Shown: positions 30,862-40,847 of the stretch, piece by piece | Layout: every line of letters starts with the position of its first letter | How positions within the stretch are numbered: position 1 is the first letter of the stretch | NCBI GenBank assembly: GCA_031256795.1 | Contig: JAIRPW010000045.1 | Coordinates: forward strand, 1 to 64,000 | Reading direction: 5' to 3' | Length of the DNA: 64,000 bases | Source: Zoogloeaceae bacterium | GTDB taxonomy: Bacteria; Pseudomonadota; Gammaproteobacteria; Burkholderiales; Rhodocyclaceae | Position numbers and translations under genes: made by a program | Notes under the pieces: generated by a model | Told to the model about the DNA's origin: nothing | Database searches by the model: none | What the model saw: only the letters and a program-made list of their open reading frames with translations

Positions 30862-32880
30862 TTAGGGCAATTCTTCCGGCACAAAGCGCTCACGCGCGGG
30901 AATTGTCCCCAGGCGTTCGCGCAGAGATGCCGGTTTTCCGGTAAAAATCAACGTGTAATACACGGAATTGCTCAGCACTTTCTTGACGTAATCGCGTGTT
31001 TCGTTAAAGGGAATGGTTTCCACGTAAATCGCCCCTTCCAGCGGCGCGTCCGCGCACCAGCGCCGCGCTCTCCCCGGCCCCGCGTTATAGGCGGCAGAGG
31101 CCAGCACGGGATGCCGCTGCAAACTCTCCAGCACCATACGCATATAGCTCGTACCCAAGAGCAGATTGGTTTCCGTATCCGTCACCCGCTTGGGATCATA
31201 GTCCTTCAGGCCAATTTTCCGCGCCACCCAGCGAGCCGTCGCGGGCATGATCTGCATCAGGCCAGACGCGCCCACCGAAGATTTTGCCTGCACCACAAAG
31301 CGGCTTTCCTGGCGCATCAGCCCGTAAACCCAGGCGTCATCCAGCGCCTGTTCGCGCGCGGCCAAACGCACCTGCTTATCGTAGGGCGCGAGAAAGCGCA
31401 AGGCGTAGTCATGCTGTTCGCGCGTGCGCTCCGCCGTATTGATGGCGCGGTCGTATATCCGCTCTTCCTGCGCGAGTTTCGCAGCCGCCAGCAGCTGGCG
31501 GTCCGTCATGCCCTGAATTGACCAATTCCACTCCCGCACGGCGTCCAGACGGCAATCCAGACGGAACAGCGCCAAAGCCCGACGTAAGCCCGGATGCGCG
31601 CGCGCGGCCCTGTATTCTTCCGCGCTTACCGGCGCAGCGGCAGGCAAAGGAAAGCGAATCTCCCGCTCCAGCTCCTCATCGGCCAGATTGCCGTAAAAAT
31701 TTGTCTGGCCGCGCAAACGCCAGAAAATATCCCGCGCCTCGTTCAGCGCTCCTTCTTCCTTGTAGGATCGCCCCAGCCAGTATATCCAGGCAGGGTCGTT
31801 CCGCGCTTCCTCTGGCAAATCCTCAATGGCGCGGCGCAGGGCAAACCAGTTTTTCTGGCGCAGAGCGGCGCGGACGCGCCATTCCCGCGCGTCCAAAGAC
31901 AGCTGGCGCGCGGCGGAACGGTCAAACCATGTTTCCGCTTCCGGCAAATGACGCCGCGCACCGGAAAGCGCGATCTCGCCCCAGGCCCATGCGGCCAGCG
32001 TTTTACCCAGCGTTTCCTGCCAGCTTTCCAGAAGCCGCGCGGCTTCCCGCGCGTCAAAAGCCGCCTGCCGCGCCAGAGCAAAGGCGACAAATTCCCGCTG
32101 GGCGCGCGTTTTCGTTTGCGCGGTTTTCCGCGAGGAAAGCCAAACCCCAGGCTTGTCCCACAACTGCGTGATTTGCTTGGCGTCCGGCAAGTCTTCTTCC
32201 GGCAATACCTGCAAAGAAAGCCGGAACGCCTCTTTTTTGCTCCACTCCACAAGCAAACGCGGACGCTGCCAATAAATTTCATCTGGAGCGGTTTCGCCCA
32301 GACGCGCAAAAAGAGACCGGCAGCCAGACGGCACATCCGTGATCGTCATCCACAAACGCTCCGCCTCTTCTGAAATTTTGTCGCTTTTGGAAAGATTGAG
32401 ACGCGCTTCAGCGCCCGCGCAGCGCGCTTCCTGATCCGGATTTTTCAAACGTCCGTAAAGCGCGGAAGCGTCCGCCCAGCGCTGCCGCGCCGCGAGGGAT
32501 TTCAGCCAATCCGCCGCAAGCCGCTCGCCCAAATAATTCCCTTCCTCCCGCGCGAGAAAGGTTTTGATTGAAATTGCGTCACGCCCGTCCAGGCCCTGAC
32601 GCAGCAGATAATAGTCAAGATACGGCAGAAGCGGATGCTCTGTCGCAGCCAGTTCCCGGCGCGCGGCTTCCAGCTGCGCGCGTCTGCCCTGCCGGAACGC
32701 CTCCCGCCCCGCGAGAAAAATCGCGTCGCCCGCGACCAGATCCACGCCGGAAGGCGCGGCGAAGGATTTCGGCACGGTCTTTTGAACGCCCGACGCCGCG
32801 TTGGAAGACGGAATACAGAAAAAAAACGCCGCGCAGAGCGGCATAAAAACAGCGCGAAAAAAATACTTCATCATCATCAT
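30862..32880 (-). CDS. slt: Soluble lytic murein transglycosylase
   Basis: A 672-residue periplasmic Slt70-like enzyme that cleaves peptidoglycan to 1,6-anhydromuropeptides. A signal peptide covers about residues 1-28. A long helical superhelix follows to about 500, then the lysozyme-like domain with catalytic Glu in YGLMRQESRF (about 520), SSVGASGLMQIMPATA, and AAYNAGPGRARRW. Length is typical. The start carries four consecutive ATG codons, so the exact first codon is uncertain by three residues. It is divergent from the cyclo-ligase gene. Confidence 0.95.
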   Translation of the reverse strand: MMMMKYFFRAVFMPLCAAFFFCIPSSNAASGVQKTVPKSFAAPSGVDLVAGDAIFLAGREAFRQGRRAQLEAARRELAATEHPLLPYLDYYLLRQGLDGRDAISIKTFLAREEGNYLGERLAADWLKSLAARQRWADASALYGRLKNPDQEARCAGAEARLNLSKSDKISEEAERLWMTITDVPSGCRSLFARLGETAPDEIYWQRPRLLVEWSKKEAFRLSLQVLPEEDLPDAKQITQLWDKPGVWLSSRKTAQTKTRAQREFVAFALARQAAFDAREAARLLESWQETLGKTLAAWAWGEIALSGARRHLPEAETWFDRSAARQLSLDAREWRVRAALRQKNWFALRRAIEDLPEEARNDPAWIYWLGRSYKEEGALNEARDIFWRLRGQTNFYGNLADEELEREIRFPLPAAAPVSAEEYRAARAHPGLRRALALFRLDCRLDAVREWNWSIQGMTDRQLLAAAKLAQEERIYDRAINTAERTREQHDYALRFLAPYDKQVRLAAREQALDDAWVYGLMRQESRFVVQAKSSVGASGLMQIMPATARWVARKIGLKDYDPKRVTDTETNLLLGTSYMRMVLESLQRHPVLASAAYNAGPGRARRWCADAPLEGAIYVETIPFNETRDYVKKVLSNSVYYTLIFTGKPASLRERLGTIPARERFVPEELP

Positions 32881-32969
32881 TGGTCAGAAATCAAGATTTT
32901 TTGAACACATAAACGCATCGTCTTAAAACAGCATACCATGAAGGCATTCTCTTTCATCAAGCGCTTCCC

Positions 32970-33551
32970 ATGCCGGAGCCCATTTCTCTTCTGAAGCAAA
33001 AACGCGAACAGTTGCGCCGCGCCGCGCTAGAGAGGCGCGCGGCGCTTTCCGCCGCTGAAATTCATAATCTCTCCGCGCGCATTGTCGCCTGGCTTTTGCG
33101 GAATTTCCCCGCGCCGCCCGGCAGCTGCGTCGCGTTTTACTGGCCGATTCAAAATGAACCGGATCTTCGCGCCGCCGCCGAGATTTGGCGAAAGTCAGGA
33201 GCGAAGCTCGCTCTCCCGGTTGTCAAGGCCGCGCGCGCGCCGCTTACCTTTCGCCTCTGGAGGCCTGACTGCGCGACAGAAGCGGATCGCTACGGCATTC
33301 CCGTGCCGAAAGATACGCCGGAAGTTTTCCCGGACGCGCTTTGCGTTCCGTTCACCGCCTTTGACGGCGCGGGTTATCGGCTGGGATATGGCGGCGGATT
33401 TTATGATCGTACCCTCGCCGCGCTGAAACCGCGCCCGATCGCCATCGGCGTGGGTTTTGAACTGGGACGGGTGGAAAATACTTTTCCCGGCGCGCATGAT
33501 GAACGGCTGGACTGGATCGTTACCGAGACAGGCGCGCGCGCGGTGCGTTAG
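32970..33551 (+). CDS. 5-formyltetrahydrofolate cyclo-ligase
   Basis: A 193-residue enzyme that converts 5-formyl-THF to 5,10-methenyl-THF with ATP. Family signs are the N-terminal [18 protein letters not shown] helix, the substrate region [14 protein letters not shown] and the C-terminal motif [13 protein letters not shown] (about 139-151). Homologue of ygfA. It precedes hisG by 31 bases and may share a transcript with hisGD. Confidence 0.94.
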   Translation: MPEPISLLKQKREQLRRAALERRAALSAAEIHNLSARIVAWLLRNFPAPPGSCVAFYWPIQNEPDLRAAAEIWRKSGAKLALPVVKAARAPLTFRLWRPDCATEADRYGIPVPKDTPEVFPDALCVPFTAFDGAGYRLGYGGGFYDRTLAALKPRPIAIGVGFELGRVENTFPGAHDERLDWIVTETGARAVR

Positions 33552-33582
33552 AATGCGCTTCTCCCATTTCGAGCGTATTTCC

Positions 33583-34233
33583 GTGACTGGTTTGACCATC
33601 GCGCTCTCCAAAGGGCGTATTTTCTCTGAAACGCTGCCCCTGCTTGCGGCGGCGGGCATTGTCCCCGCCGAAGAGCCTGAGGCTTCCAGAAAGCTCATTA
33701 TTCCTAGCCAGCGTCCGGATGTTCGCTTCGTGATTGTGCGCGCCTCTGATGTTCCGACTTATGTGCAATACGGCGCTGCGGACGTCGGCGTCGCCGGACG
33801 CGATGTGCTGATGGAGCATGGCGGCGCGGGATTGTATCAGCCGCTTGATCTCAAAATTGCCCGCTGCCGGATGATGGTAGCGACGCGGGAAGATTTTGAC
33901 TATGCCGCCGCGATTCGCCAGGGCGCGCGCCTTAAAATCGCTACCAAATACCTGAAAACCGCGCGGGAGCATTTTGCCGCCAAGGGCGTACACGTCGACC
34001 TGATCAAACTCTATGGTTCCATGGAGCTTGCGCCGCTCGTGGGGCTTTCGGACGCCATTGTTGATCTCGTCTCTTCCGGGGAGACGCTAAAAGCCAATCG
34101 CCTCGTGGCGGTTGAGCATATTCTGGATATTTCCAGCCGTCTGATTGTCAATCAGGCGGCGCTGAAATTAAAGCGTTCCCTTTTGCAACCCGTGCTTGAC
34201 GCCTTATCCCGCGTCGTGGAGGAATCTTTGTGA
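33583..34233 (+). CDS. hisG: ATP phosphoribosyltransferase catalytic subunit, short form
   Basis: A 216-residue enzyme that condenses ATP and PRPP in the first step of histidine synthesis. It shows the opening [39 protein letters not shown], and the PRPP-loop [17 protein letters not shown]. It lacks the C-terminal ACT-like regulatory domain of the long form, so it needs HisZ, present at 9360-10508. I prefer the GTG at 33583 because it matches the family opening; an ATG at 33553 would add ten residues. Its stop overlaps the hisD start. Confidence 0.95.
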   Translation: MTGLTIALSKGRIFSETLPLLAAAGIVPAEEPEASRKLIIPSQRPDVRFVIVRASDVPTYVQYGAADVGVAGRDVLMEHGGAGLYQPLDLKIARCRMMVATREDFDYAAAIRQGARLKIATKYLKTAREHFAAKGVHVDLIKLYGSMELAPLVGLSDAIVDLVSSGETLKANRLVAVEHILDISSRLIVNQAALKLKRSLLQPVLDALSRVVEESL

Positions 34234-35546
34234 GCGTCCTTTTTCCCCTGTCCATCAAACGGCTTGACAGCCAGAACGCGAATTTTGCGCGGGAACTGGA
34301 AACATTGCTCGCTTTTGAGCACGCCCAGGACGCGGGAGTAGAAAATACCGTACTGGAAATCCTGGCGGCAGTCAAAGAACGGAAGGACGCGGCCGTGCTG
34401 GAATACACCCGCCGCTTTGACCGCCTGAGCGCTTCGAGCGCCGCGGCGCTGGAACTCCCCAAAAGCGAGCTTGCCGCCGCGCTGGACGCCTTGCCTGATG
34501 AGACACGGAAAGCGCTGGAAGAAGCGTATTCCCGCATTCACGCCTTTCACGCACGGCAAGCGCAGACAGGCTGGCATTACACGGAAGCGGACGGCACCTT
34601 GCTGGGACAACGGGTCACGCCGCTTTGCCGCGTAGGACTTTATGTTCCGGGAGGCAAGGCGGCTTACCCTTCCTCGGTGCTGATGAACGCGATTCCCGCC
34701 CGCGTCGCGGGCGTAGAGGAATTGATTATGGTCGTGCCTACGCCGGACGGCGAGAAAAATCCGCTGGTGCTGGCTGCCGCCGCGCTTGTTGGCGCGGATC
34801 GTGTTTTTACCATCGGCGGCGCGCAGGCGGTCGGCGCTCTGGCATATGGCACGGAAACGATCCCCCGGGTTGATAAAATTGTCGGCCCCGGTAACGCCTA
34901 TGTCGCGTGCGCCAAGCGGCGGGTATTTGGCGTTGTCGGCATTGACATGGTTGCCGGACCTTCCGAGATTCTTGTCATTGCCGACGGCTCCGCCGATCCG
35001 GACTGGGTGGCGATGGACCTTTTCAGTCAGGCGGAACATGACGAGCTCGCGCAAAGCATTTTGCTTTGCCCGGACGCGGACTACATTGACGCGGTCGCGG
35101 ATTCCATGACGCGGCTGATTGCGGAAATGCCCCGCGCACAGGTAATTCGCGCCGCGCTGGAGAATCGCGGCGCGCTGATCAAAACGCGAGACCTGGAGGA
35201 AGCGGCGCGCATCGCCAACCGCGTCGCGCCGGAGCATCTGGAGCTGTCGCTCGCCGATCCTGAAATTTGGGTAGAGAAAATCCGTCACGCCGGCGCAATT
35301 TTCATTGGCGCATACACATCGGAGTCGCTGGGGGATTATTGCGCGGGGCCGAACCATGTATTGCCGACCTCAGGCAGCGCGCGCTTTTCTTCGCCGCTGG
35401 GCGTACAGGATTTTCAGAAACGCACGAGCCTGATTGGGGTTTCTCCAGAAGGCGCAAGACGCCTGGGGGAAATCGCCGGACGTCTGGCAGATGGCGAAGG
35501 CCTGCCCGCGCACGCGGCAGCGGCGCGCCTCAGAATCCAGCCTTAA
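34230..35546 (+). CDS. hisD: Histidinol dehydrogenase
   Basis: A 438-residue zinc- and NAD-dependent enzyme that oxidises histidinol to histidine in two steps. It shows [42 protein letters not shown], and the Zn/substrate region [14 protein letters not shown] with His in SQAEHD, then [18 protein letters not shown] near the end. The start is GTG at 34230, overlapping hisG by four bases, with GTGGAGGA upstream. It converges on xerD after 17 bases; no other his gene follows. Confidence 0.97.
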   Translation: MSVLFPLSIKRLDSQNANFARELETLLAFEHAQDAGVENTVLEILAAVKERKDAAVLEYTRRFDRLSASSAAALELPKSELAAALDALPDETRKALEEAYSRIHAFHARQAQTGWHYTEADGTLLGQRVTPLCRVGLYVPGGKAAYPSSVLMNAIPARVAGVEELIMVVPTPDGEKNPLVLAAAALVGADRVFTIGGAQAVGALAYGTETIPRVDKIVGPGNAYVACAKRRVFGVVGIDMVAGPSEILVIADGSADPDWVAMDLFSQAEHDELAQSILLCPDADYIDAVADSMTRLIAEMPRAQVIRAALENRGALIKTRDLEEAARIANRVAPEHLELSLADPEIWVEKIRHAGAIFIGAYTSESLGDYCAGPNHVLPTSGSARFSSPLGVQDFQKRTSLIGVSPEGARRLGEIAGRLADGEGLPAHAAAARLRIQP

Positions 35547-35563
35547 AACACAAGCGAAAACCG

Positions 35564-36493
35564 TTATCCGCGCGGGTGGTGTTCCTTGTGCAATTCCTTC
35601 AAACGCTCGCGGGCAACGTGCGTATAAATCTGTGTCGTGCCAATATCGGCATGACCCAGGAGCATCTGAATTACCCGTAAATCCGCCCCATGATTCAGCA
35701 GATGCGTGGCAAAAGCATGGCGCAGCACGTGCGGAGAAATACGCTCTGCGGCAACGCCCGCGCTGAGCGCGTATTTTTTGATCAGCGTCCAAAACATCTG
35801 ACGGGTCATCGGCGCGGCGCGGGCAGTCACAAAAACCGCGTCCGACGCGCGTCCCGCCAGCAATTCCACGCGCCCGCCCGCGATATGCCGCTTCAGCCAA
35901 AGCCGCGCGACTTCGCCCGTCGGGATCAAACGCTCCTTGTCGCCTTTGCCGACAACCCGCACCACCCCCTGATCAAAACTGATTTCGTGCATTTTCAGGC
36001 GCACCAGTTCTGAAACGCGCAGCCCCGTGGCATACAGCGTTTCCAGCATGGCGCGGTCACGCTCGCCCAGCGGCGTATCTACATCCGGCGCGGCCAATAC
36101 GCCCTCCACCTGCGCTTCCGAAAGCGTTTTGGGCAAACGCCCAGACGGCGCGGGGCGCGCCAGCTCTGCGGAAGGGTCATCGGAACGTCTGCCCTGGCGC
36201 GTCTGCCAATGATAGAAACGCCGCAAGGCCGAAAGATAACGCGACTGCGTCGTCGCGCGGCGCGACCGGGAAACATCCGCGAAAAAAGCGGCCAAATCTG
36301 CCTCTTGCGCGCCCGCCAATCCCGGTCGTTTTTCCCGGACAAGCCAACGGGAAAAAACCGACAAATCCGCGCGATAACTCCCCAGCGTCGTGCCGGATAG
36401 CCCTTCTTCCAGCCAGAGCGCGTCGCAAAACAATTCCATAAGCCGCTGATCCTCCGCGAGAAGCGGCGCGGCTTCCGCCTGTTTACCGGTCAT
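35564..36493 (-). CDS. xerD: Site-specific tyrosine recombinase XerD
   Basis: A 309-residue recombinase that resolves chromosome dimers at dif with XerC under FtsK control. The N-terminal SAM-like core-binding domain covers about residues 17-100; the catalytic domain contains the arginine in YATGLRVSELVRLK, HVLRHAFATHLL (HxxR), LLGHADIGTTQIYTH with the nucleophilic tyrosine. Chromosomal location, size and context favour XerD over a mobile integrase. It is last in the minus-strand run and overlaps ogt by four bases. Confidence 0.94.
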   Translation of the reverse strand: MTGKQAEAAPLLAEDQRLMELFCDALWLEEGLSGTTLGSYRADLSVFSRWLVREKRPGLAGAQEADLAAFFADVSRSRRATTQSRYLSALRRFYHWQTRQGRRSDDPSAELARPAPSGRLPKTLSEAQVEGVLAAPDVDTPLGERDRAMLETLYATGLRVSELVRLKMHEISFDQGVVRVVGKGDKERLIPTGEVARLWLKRHIAGGRVELLAGRASDAVFVTARAAPMTRQMFWTLIKKYALSAGVAAERISPHVLRHAFATHLLNHGADLRVIQMLLGHADIGTTQIYTHVARERLKELHKEHHPRG

Positions 36494-37002
36494 TTCCCCG
36501 TTCCGGAAATATTTTCCCGCGCCAGCAACCAGCGCTTAATCTCCAAAAGCCACCCCGAACGCGCCCCGGAAAATCCCCCCAAAGCGCCTTTGCTTGTCAA
36601 AACGCGATGGCAAGGCACGACAATAGGCAGCGGATTGGCGGCACAGGCGTTGCCCACCGCGCGCGCCGATGTGTTCAGCATCTGGGCAATTTCGCCATAG
36701 CTTCTGGTTTTTCCGCAAGGAATTCCCGCGATTACCGCCCAAACCGCGCGCTGATGCTCCGTTCCCTTTGCCGCGAACGGCAAATCAAGGCATGTCGCCG
36801 GGTTTTTCAGCCATGCGGACAAAACTTCCGCAACCGTCCGCGCAAGCGGCGTTTGCGGCAAAAGCTCCGCCCGTGGCGGCAGAAAAGTCAGTCCGCGCAC
36901 AAAAGCATCGTCGCAGCAAAGCCCCAGAGCGAAAAACGGCGCGGCAAGCACCGCCTGAAAATCCGCGCCTCCGCAGGAATCATTTTTCCGTTTTGCTTGC
37001 AT
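36490..37002 (-). CDS. ogt: Methylated-DNA-protein-cysteine methyltransferase
   Basis: A 170-residue suicide repair protein that takes methyl groups from O6-methylguanine. The active-site motif is PIVVPCHRVL with the acceptor cysteine; the DNA-binding helix includes YGEIAQMLNTSARAVGNACAANP with the arginine finger. The N-terminal domain is short, as in Ogt. I start it at the ATG at 37002 with AGAGGGG upstream; this overlaps the YlqF-like gene by 23 bases. Confidence 0.92.
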   Translation of the reverse strand: MQAKRKNDSCGGADFQAVLAAPFFALGLCCDDAFVRGLTFLPPRAELLPQTPLARTVAEVLSAWLKNPATCLDLPFAAKGTEHQRAVWAVIAGIPCGKTRSYGEIAQMLNTSARAVGNACAANPLPIVVPCHRVLTSKGALGGFSGARSGWLLEIKRWLLARENISGTGK

Positions 37003-37945
37003 CGTTCCCCTCTCTTTCCTCATTCTCCGAGGATTCTTCCCGCCGCGCGGCGGCATGTTTCGCCTCCAGCATTCTGGCGCGGGAATCCGGGTCTTCCAGG
37101 CTAATTCTTCCCAGCGCTCCGCCGCGATACTCCGTTAAAAAAAGCGTCGCGGTTTTCTCCGCGTCAATTCCCCCGCCCTTGCCGCGGCATCCGCGCCGCG
37201 CGCCCACCGTCTCCAGAAATGCCACGGCGTCCAGCGCGCCCACGGCTTCCAAAGGCAAACGATACCGCGCGGCCAGCAAGGCAGGATAACGCGAAAGCAG
37301 AAGGCCCGCGAGAAAACGCGCGATCCCCTCCGGCTCCACGGCGTTAATGCCCACCGCATGACTGGCGGCCAGCATATAGCCGTCTTCCTCTATTTCAATT
37401 TTCGGCCACAGCAGCCCTGGCGTATCCGTCAACGTCATCGGCTGCCCCTGAATCTTCCCCAGCGATAGCGTTTGTTCCGTTTTCGTAACCGCCGGCTCAT
37501 CGCCCACCGCCGCCACGCGCTTTTTCAAGAGCGCGTTCATCAACGTAGATTTACCCACGTTGGGAATGCCCATAATCATCATGCGCAAGGGTTTATCCGG
37601 CGTATTGCGATGCGGCGCAATTTGACGGCAGCGCGCCAGAATCCGGGCAGAATTTTTGCCCGGATCGCCCTCCTTGCAGGAAAAAGCCATCGCCTTTACC
37701 CCAGGCTGCGCCTCATAAAACTCCAGCCAGGCGCGGGTAGCATCCGGATCGGCCAAGTCTGCCTTGTTCAAAATCTTCAGGCAGGGACGCTGGCGAAAGG
37801 CGGACAGGGCGCGAATCATCGGATTGCGGCTCGCCTCTGGCAAACGCGCGTCCAGCATTTCAATGACCACATCAACGCGCGCAAGGATAGCGGCCACCCT
37901 TTTTCTGGCGGCGGCCATATGACCGGGAAACCATTGCACTGTCAC
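36980..37945 (-). CDS. ylqF: Circularly permuted GTPase YlqF/RbgA
   Basis: A 321-residue GTPase linked to late 50S assembly. The motif order is permuted: G4 LKILNKADLAD (about 57) comes before G1 GIPNVGKSTLMNAL (about 127), then G2/G3 with DTPGLLWPK. The N-terminus begins VQWFPGHMAAARKRV, which is the family sign. The C-terminal tail is highly charged. The start overlaps the murJ stop and its end overlaps ogt, so it is within an operon. Confidence 0.93.
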   Translation of the reverse strand: MTVQWFPGHMAAARKRVAAILARVDVVIEMLDARLPEASRNPMIRALSAFRQRPCLKILNKADLADPDATRAWLEFYEAQPGVKAMAFSCKEGDPGKNSARILARCRQIAPHRNTPDKPLRMMIMGIPNVGKSTLMNALLKKRVAAVGDEPAVTKTEQTLSLGKIQGQPMTLTDTPGLLWPKIEIEEDGYMLAASHAVGINAVEPEGIARFLAGLLLSRYPALLAARYRLPLEAVGALDAVAFLETVGARRGCRGKGGGIDAEKTATLFLTEYRGGALGRISLEDPDSRARMLEAKHAAARREESSENEEREGNDASKTEK

Positions 37946-39510
37946 GCGCGCTTCTCCTCAATCCCGTGCAGACGAAAATCAGAGACGCGGAATCCCAATC
38001 CCCACAACACGAAAAAATAAACAAACGCGCCGCCTGCCACCAAAGCAGCGAGCCGCGAAAAACGTTCCAGCCGCGAAAAACGCAGCCAGTCCGCCTCACT
38101 CCCCGCGCCCAGAAAAAGCGCCAGGGCAAGCAACGCGATCGCCACGAAAAGTTTCAGGAAAAAAACGCCCCATCCCGTCCGGGGCGCGTAAATCCCGGAA
38201 CGAACAAGGCCGCGATAAAGCAACCCCGCGTTCAGACATGCGGCAAGGCCAATGGAAAGCGCCAGACCCACGTGCGCGAAAGACAAAACCACTACGAAAA
38301 GAAGATTCATCAGCTGCGTGAAAGCAAGGCTCAGTAACGCGATTTTGACCGGCGTCCTGACGTCCTGCCGCGCGTAAAACCCCGGCGCCAAAACCTTGAC
38401 CAAAATCATTCCCATCAAACCCGCGCTGTAGGCCATGAGCGCCTGCTTGGTGGAAAACACGTCCCAGGCGGAAAACTCACCGCTGAAGAAAAACGCGGAA
38501 ACCAAAGGCGTAGCCAGCAGCGCCAGCGCCAGCGCGGCCGGCAACGCCAGCAAAAACGTCAGCCGCAACCCCCAGTCCAGCAGCGCGCCGTATTCTTCCG
38601 CCTGTCCGGTCGCGTGACAGCGCGAAAGAGACGGCAAAAGGATGACGCCCAGCGCCGCCCCCAAAAGCCCAACCGGAAATTCCATCAGCCTGTCTGCGTA
38701 ATACAGCCAGGAGACGCTGCCGTTCGCCAGAAAAGAGGCGAAAACCGTATTGATCAGTAAACTGATTTGCGCGACGGAAACGCCGAAAACCGCCGGCGCC
38801 ATGAGTTTGAGAATACGGCGCACTCCCTCGTGCCGGAAAGCGCAAGCAATCCCCCGCGCGGGCGCGGGCAGAATTCCCAAGCGCCGCAAAGCAATCAGCT
38901 GCGCCGAGAGCTGCAGCACTCCGCCCAAAAACACCGCCCAGGCCAGCGCCAGCACCGGCGGATCAAACCACGGAGCGGCTACAAGCGCCATGACAATAAA
39001 AACAAGATTGAGCAGAGCGGGCGTCAAGGCCGGCAAGGCAAAACGATTCCAGGTATTGAGCAACGCGGAGGCCAGCGCCGTCAGCGACATGAACAAAATA
39101 TAGGGAAACGTAATGCGGGTCAGCGTGACAGTCAGCGCAAATTTTTCCCCAGAGGCCGCGAATCCGGGCGCGGAAACCCAAATAATCCAGGGCGCGGCCA
39201 AAATACCTAGCGCCGTCACCACAAAAAGCGCGGCGGAGAGCGCGGTCAAAACATGCGCAATCAGGTCGCGCGTCGCCGCTTCTCCCTGTCTGTTTCTGTA
39301 TTCTCCAAGAATGGGCACAAAAGCCTGCGAAAAAGCGCCTTCGGCAAACAGCCGCCGCAGAAGATTCGGCAGCTTGAACGCGACAAAAAAAGCGTCCGTC
39401 ACCCAGCCCGCGCCAAAAACCCGCGCGATCACCATATCCCGCACAAACCCCAGCACGCGGGACAGCAGCGTCATGCCGCTGACCGTGAGCAGCGCGCGCA
39501 GCAAGTTCAT
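37942..39510 (-). CDS. murJ: Lipid II flippase MurJ
   Basis: A 522-residue inner-membrane protein of the MOP superfamily that moves lipid II to the periplasmic face. About fourteen helices are predicted. It shows the opening TVSGMTLLSRVLGFVRD, FVAFKLPNLLRRLFAEGAF with the conserved arginines, and a central LMEFPVGLLGAALGVILLP. Length is typical. It is expected to supply substrate to FtsW-FtsI of the dcw cluster 8 kb away. It overlaps ylqF by four bases. Confidence 0.95.
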   Translation of the reverse strand: MNLLRALLTVSGMTLLSRVLGFVRDMVIARVFGAGWVTDAFFVAFKLPNLLRRLFAEGAFSQAFVPILGEYRNRQGEAATRDLIAHVLTALSAALFVVTALGILAAPWIIWVSAPGFAASGEKFALTVTLTRITFPYILFMSLTALASALLNTWNRFALPALTPALLNLVFIVMALVAAPWFDPPVLALAWAVFLGGVLQLSAQLIALRRLGILPAPARGIACAFRHEGVRRILKLMAPAVFGVSVAQISLLINTVFASFLANGSVSWLYYADRLMEFPVGLLGAALGVILLPSLSRCHATGQAEEYGALLDWGLRLTFLLALPAALALALLATPLVSAFFFSGEFSAWDVFSTKQALMAYSAGLMGMILVKVLAPGFYARQDVRTPVKIALLSLAFTQLMNLLFVVVLSFAHVGLALSIGLAACLNAGLLYRGLVRSGIYAPRTGWGVFFLKLFVAIALLALALFLGAGSEADWLRFSRLERFSRLAALVAGGAFVYFFVLWGLGFRVSDFRLHGIEEKRA

Positions 39511-39532
39511 CGCCCGCTTCCGCGCGCCGTTT

Positions 39533-40804
39533 TCAGACGCCCGCCAACGAGGCGTCCAGGTCGGCGATCAAATCGTCCGCGTGTTCAATGCCGATGGACA
39601 AACGAATCATGTCCTCGGACACGCCCGCCTTTTGCAATTCCTCGCCAGAGAGCTGCCGGTGCGTCGTAGAAGCGGGATGACAAGCCAAACTCTTGCAATC
39701 GCCGATATTCACAAGGCGGGTGAAAAGTTTCAGGGCGTCCTGAAAGGCGACGCCGCCCGCCCTTCCTCCCGCAACGCCAAAAGTCAGAATGCCCGACGCG
39801 TTCCCGCCCAAATATTTTTGCGCCAGCGCGTAATCGGGATGGTCTTTCAGTCCCGCATAATTGACCCAGCGCACTTTTGGATGTTTCCGCAAATATTGCG
39901 CGATCGCCAGCGCGTTGGCTCCGATGCGCTCCATGCGCAGCGAGAGCGTTTCCACGCCCTGCAGGATAAGAAAAGCGTTAAACGGACTAATGGCCGCGCC
40001 CATATTGCGCAAAGGCACGGTGCGGGCGCGGCCAATATAGGCCGCCGCGCCCAGCATTTCCGTGTACACCACGCCGTGATAGGCTGGCTCCGGCTGATTG
40101 AGGGTGACAAATTTTTCAGGATGCGCGCTCCAGGGAAAACGCCCGCTGTCTACAATGACGCCGCCCAGCGACGTGCCGTGTCCGCCCAGATATTTGGTCA
40201 GCGCGTGTACTACGACGTCCGCGCCATGTTCAATGGGACGGCACAAATAGGGCGACGGCACCGTATTGTCCACAATCAGCGGCGTCCCGTGCCGGTGCGC
40301 GACCTGGGCAAGCGCGGCAATGTCCGTGATATTGCCCAGCGGATTGCCAATGGACTCGCAGAAAATCGCTTTCGTTTTCGCGTCAATATGCCGCGCGAAT
40401 CCCTCCGGATCGCGCGGATCGGCAAACCGCGCCTCCACGCCATAGGCAGGTAGCGTATGCGCGAAAAGCGTATAGGTTCCTCCATAAAGCGTGGAGGCGG
40501 TAACAATATTGTCTCCGGCCTGGGCAATGGTCTGAATCGCGGCGGTAATGGCCGCCATGCCGGAAGCGAAAGCCAGCCCCGCCAGACCGCCTTCCAGCGC
40601 GGCGACGCGCTTTTCCAGCACATCCTGCGTGGGATTCATGAGCCGGGTGTAAATATTGCCCGGAACCTTGAGGTCAAAAAGGTCCGCGCCATGCTGGGAG
40701 TTGTCAAAGGCATAGGAGGTCGTCTGATACAGCGGCACGGCCACTGAACGAGTCACAGGATCCGGGGCGTGACCGCCATGCACGGCGATGGTTTCAAATT
40801 TCAT
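39533..40804 (-). CDS. metY: O-acetylhomoserine aminocarboxypropyltransferase (MetY-like)
   Basis: A 423-residue PLP enzyme of the Cys/Met metabolism family that makes homocysteine from O-acetylhomoserine and sulfide. It shows VPLYQTTSYAF, IYTRLMNPTQDVLEKRVAALEGG, the PLP-binding lysine in VVHALTKYLGGHGTSLGG, and the late segment SLACHPASTTHRQL. The length above 420 residues favours MetY over MetB/MetZ. I use the ATG at 40804 with AAGGAA upstream. It lies in the folE2-murJ run without other methionine genes. Confidence 0.92.
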   Translation of the reverse strand: MKFETIAVHGGHAPDPVTRSVAVPLYQTTSYAFDNSQHGADLFDLKVPGNIYTRLMNPTQDVLEKRVAALEGGLAGLAFASGMAAITAAIQTIAQAGDNIVTASTLYGGTYTLFAHTLPAYGVEARFADPRDPEGFARHIDAKTKAIFCESIGNPLGNITDIAALAQVAHRHGTPLIVDNTVPSPYLCRPIEHGADVVVHALTKYLGGHGTSLGGVIVDSGRFPWSAHPEKFVTLNQPEPAYHGVVYTEMLGAAAYIGRARTVPLRNMGAAISPFNAFLILQGVETLSLRMERIGANALAIAQYLRKHPKVRWVNYAGLKDHPDYALAQKYLGGNASGILTFGVAGGRAGGVAFQDALKLFTRLVNIGDCKSLACHPASTTHRQLSGEELQKAGVSEDMIRLSIGIEHADDLIADLDASLAGV

Positions 40805-40847
40805 GAGCAAAATTCCTTAGAAGGCACAAAAAATACACAGCGGCGCG

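Noticed and set aside
32869..32880. Four ATG codons at the slt start as a slippage repeat
   Set aside because: A trinucleotide repeat of four units is too short to be called unstable and would not shift the frame.
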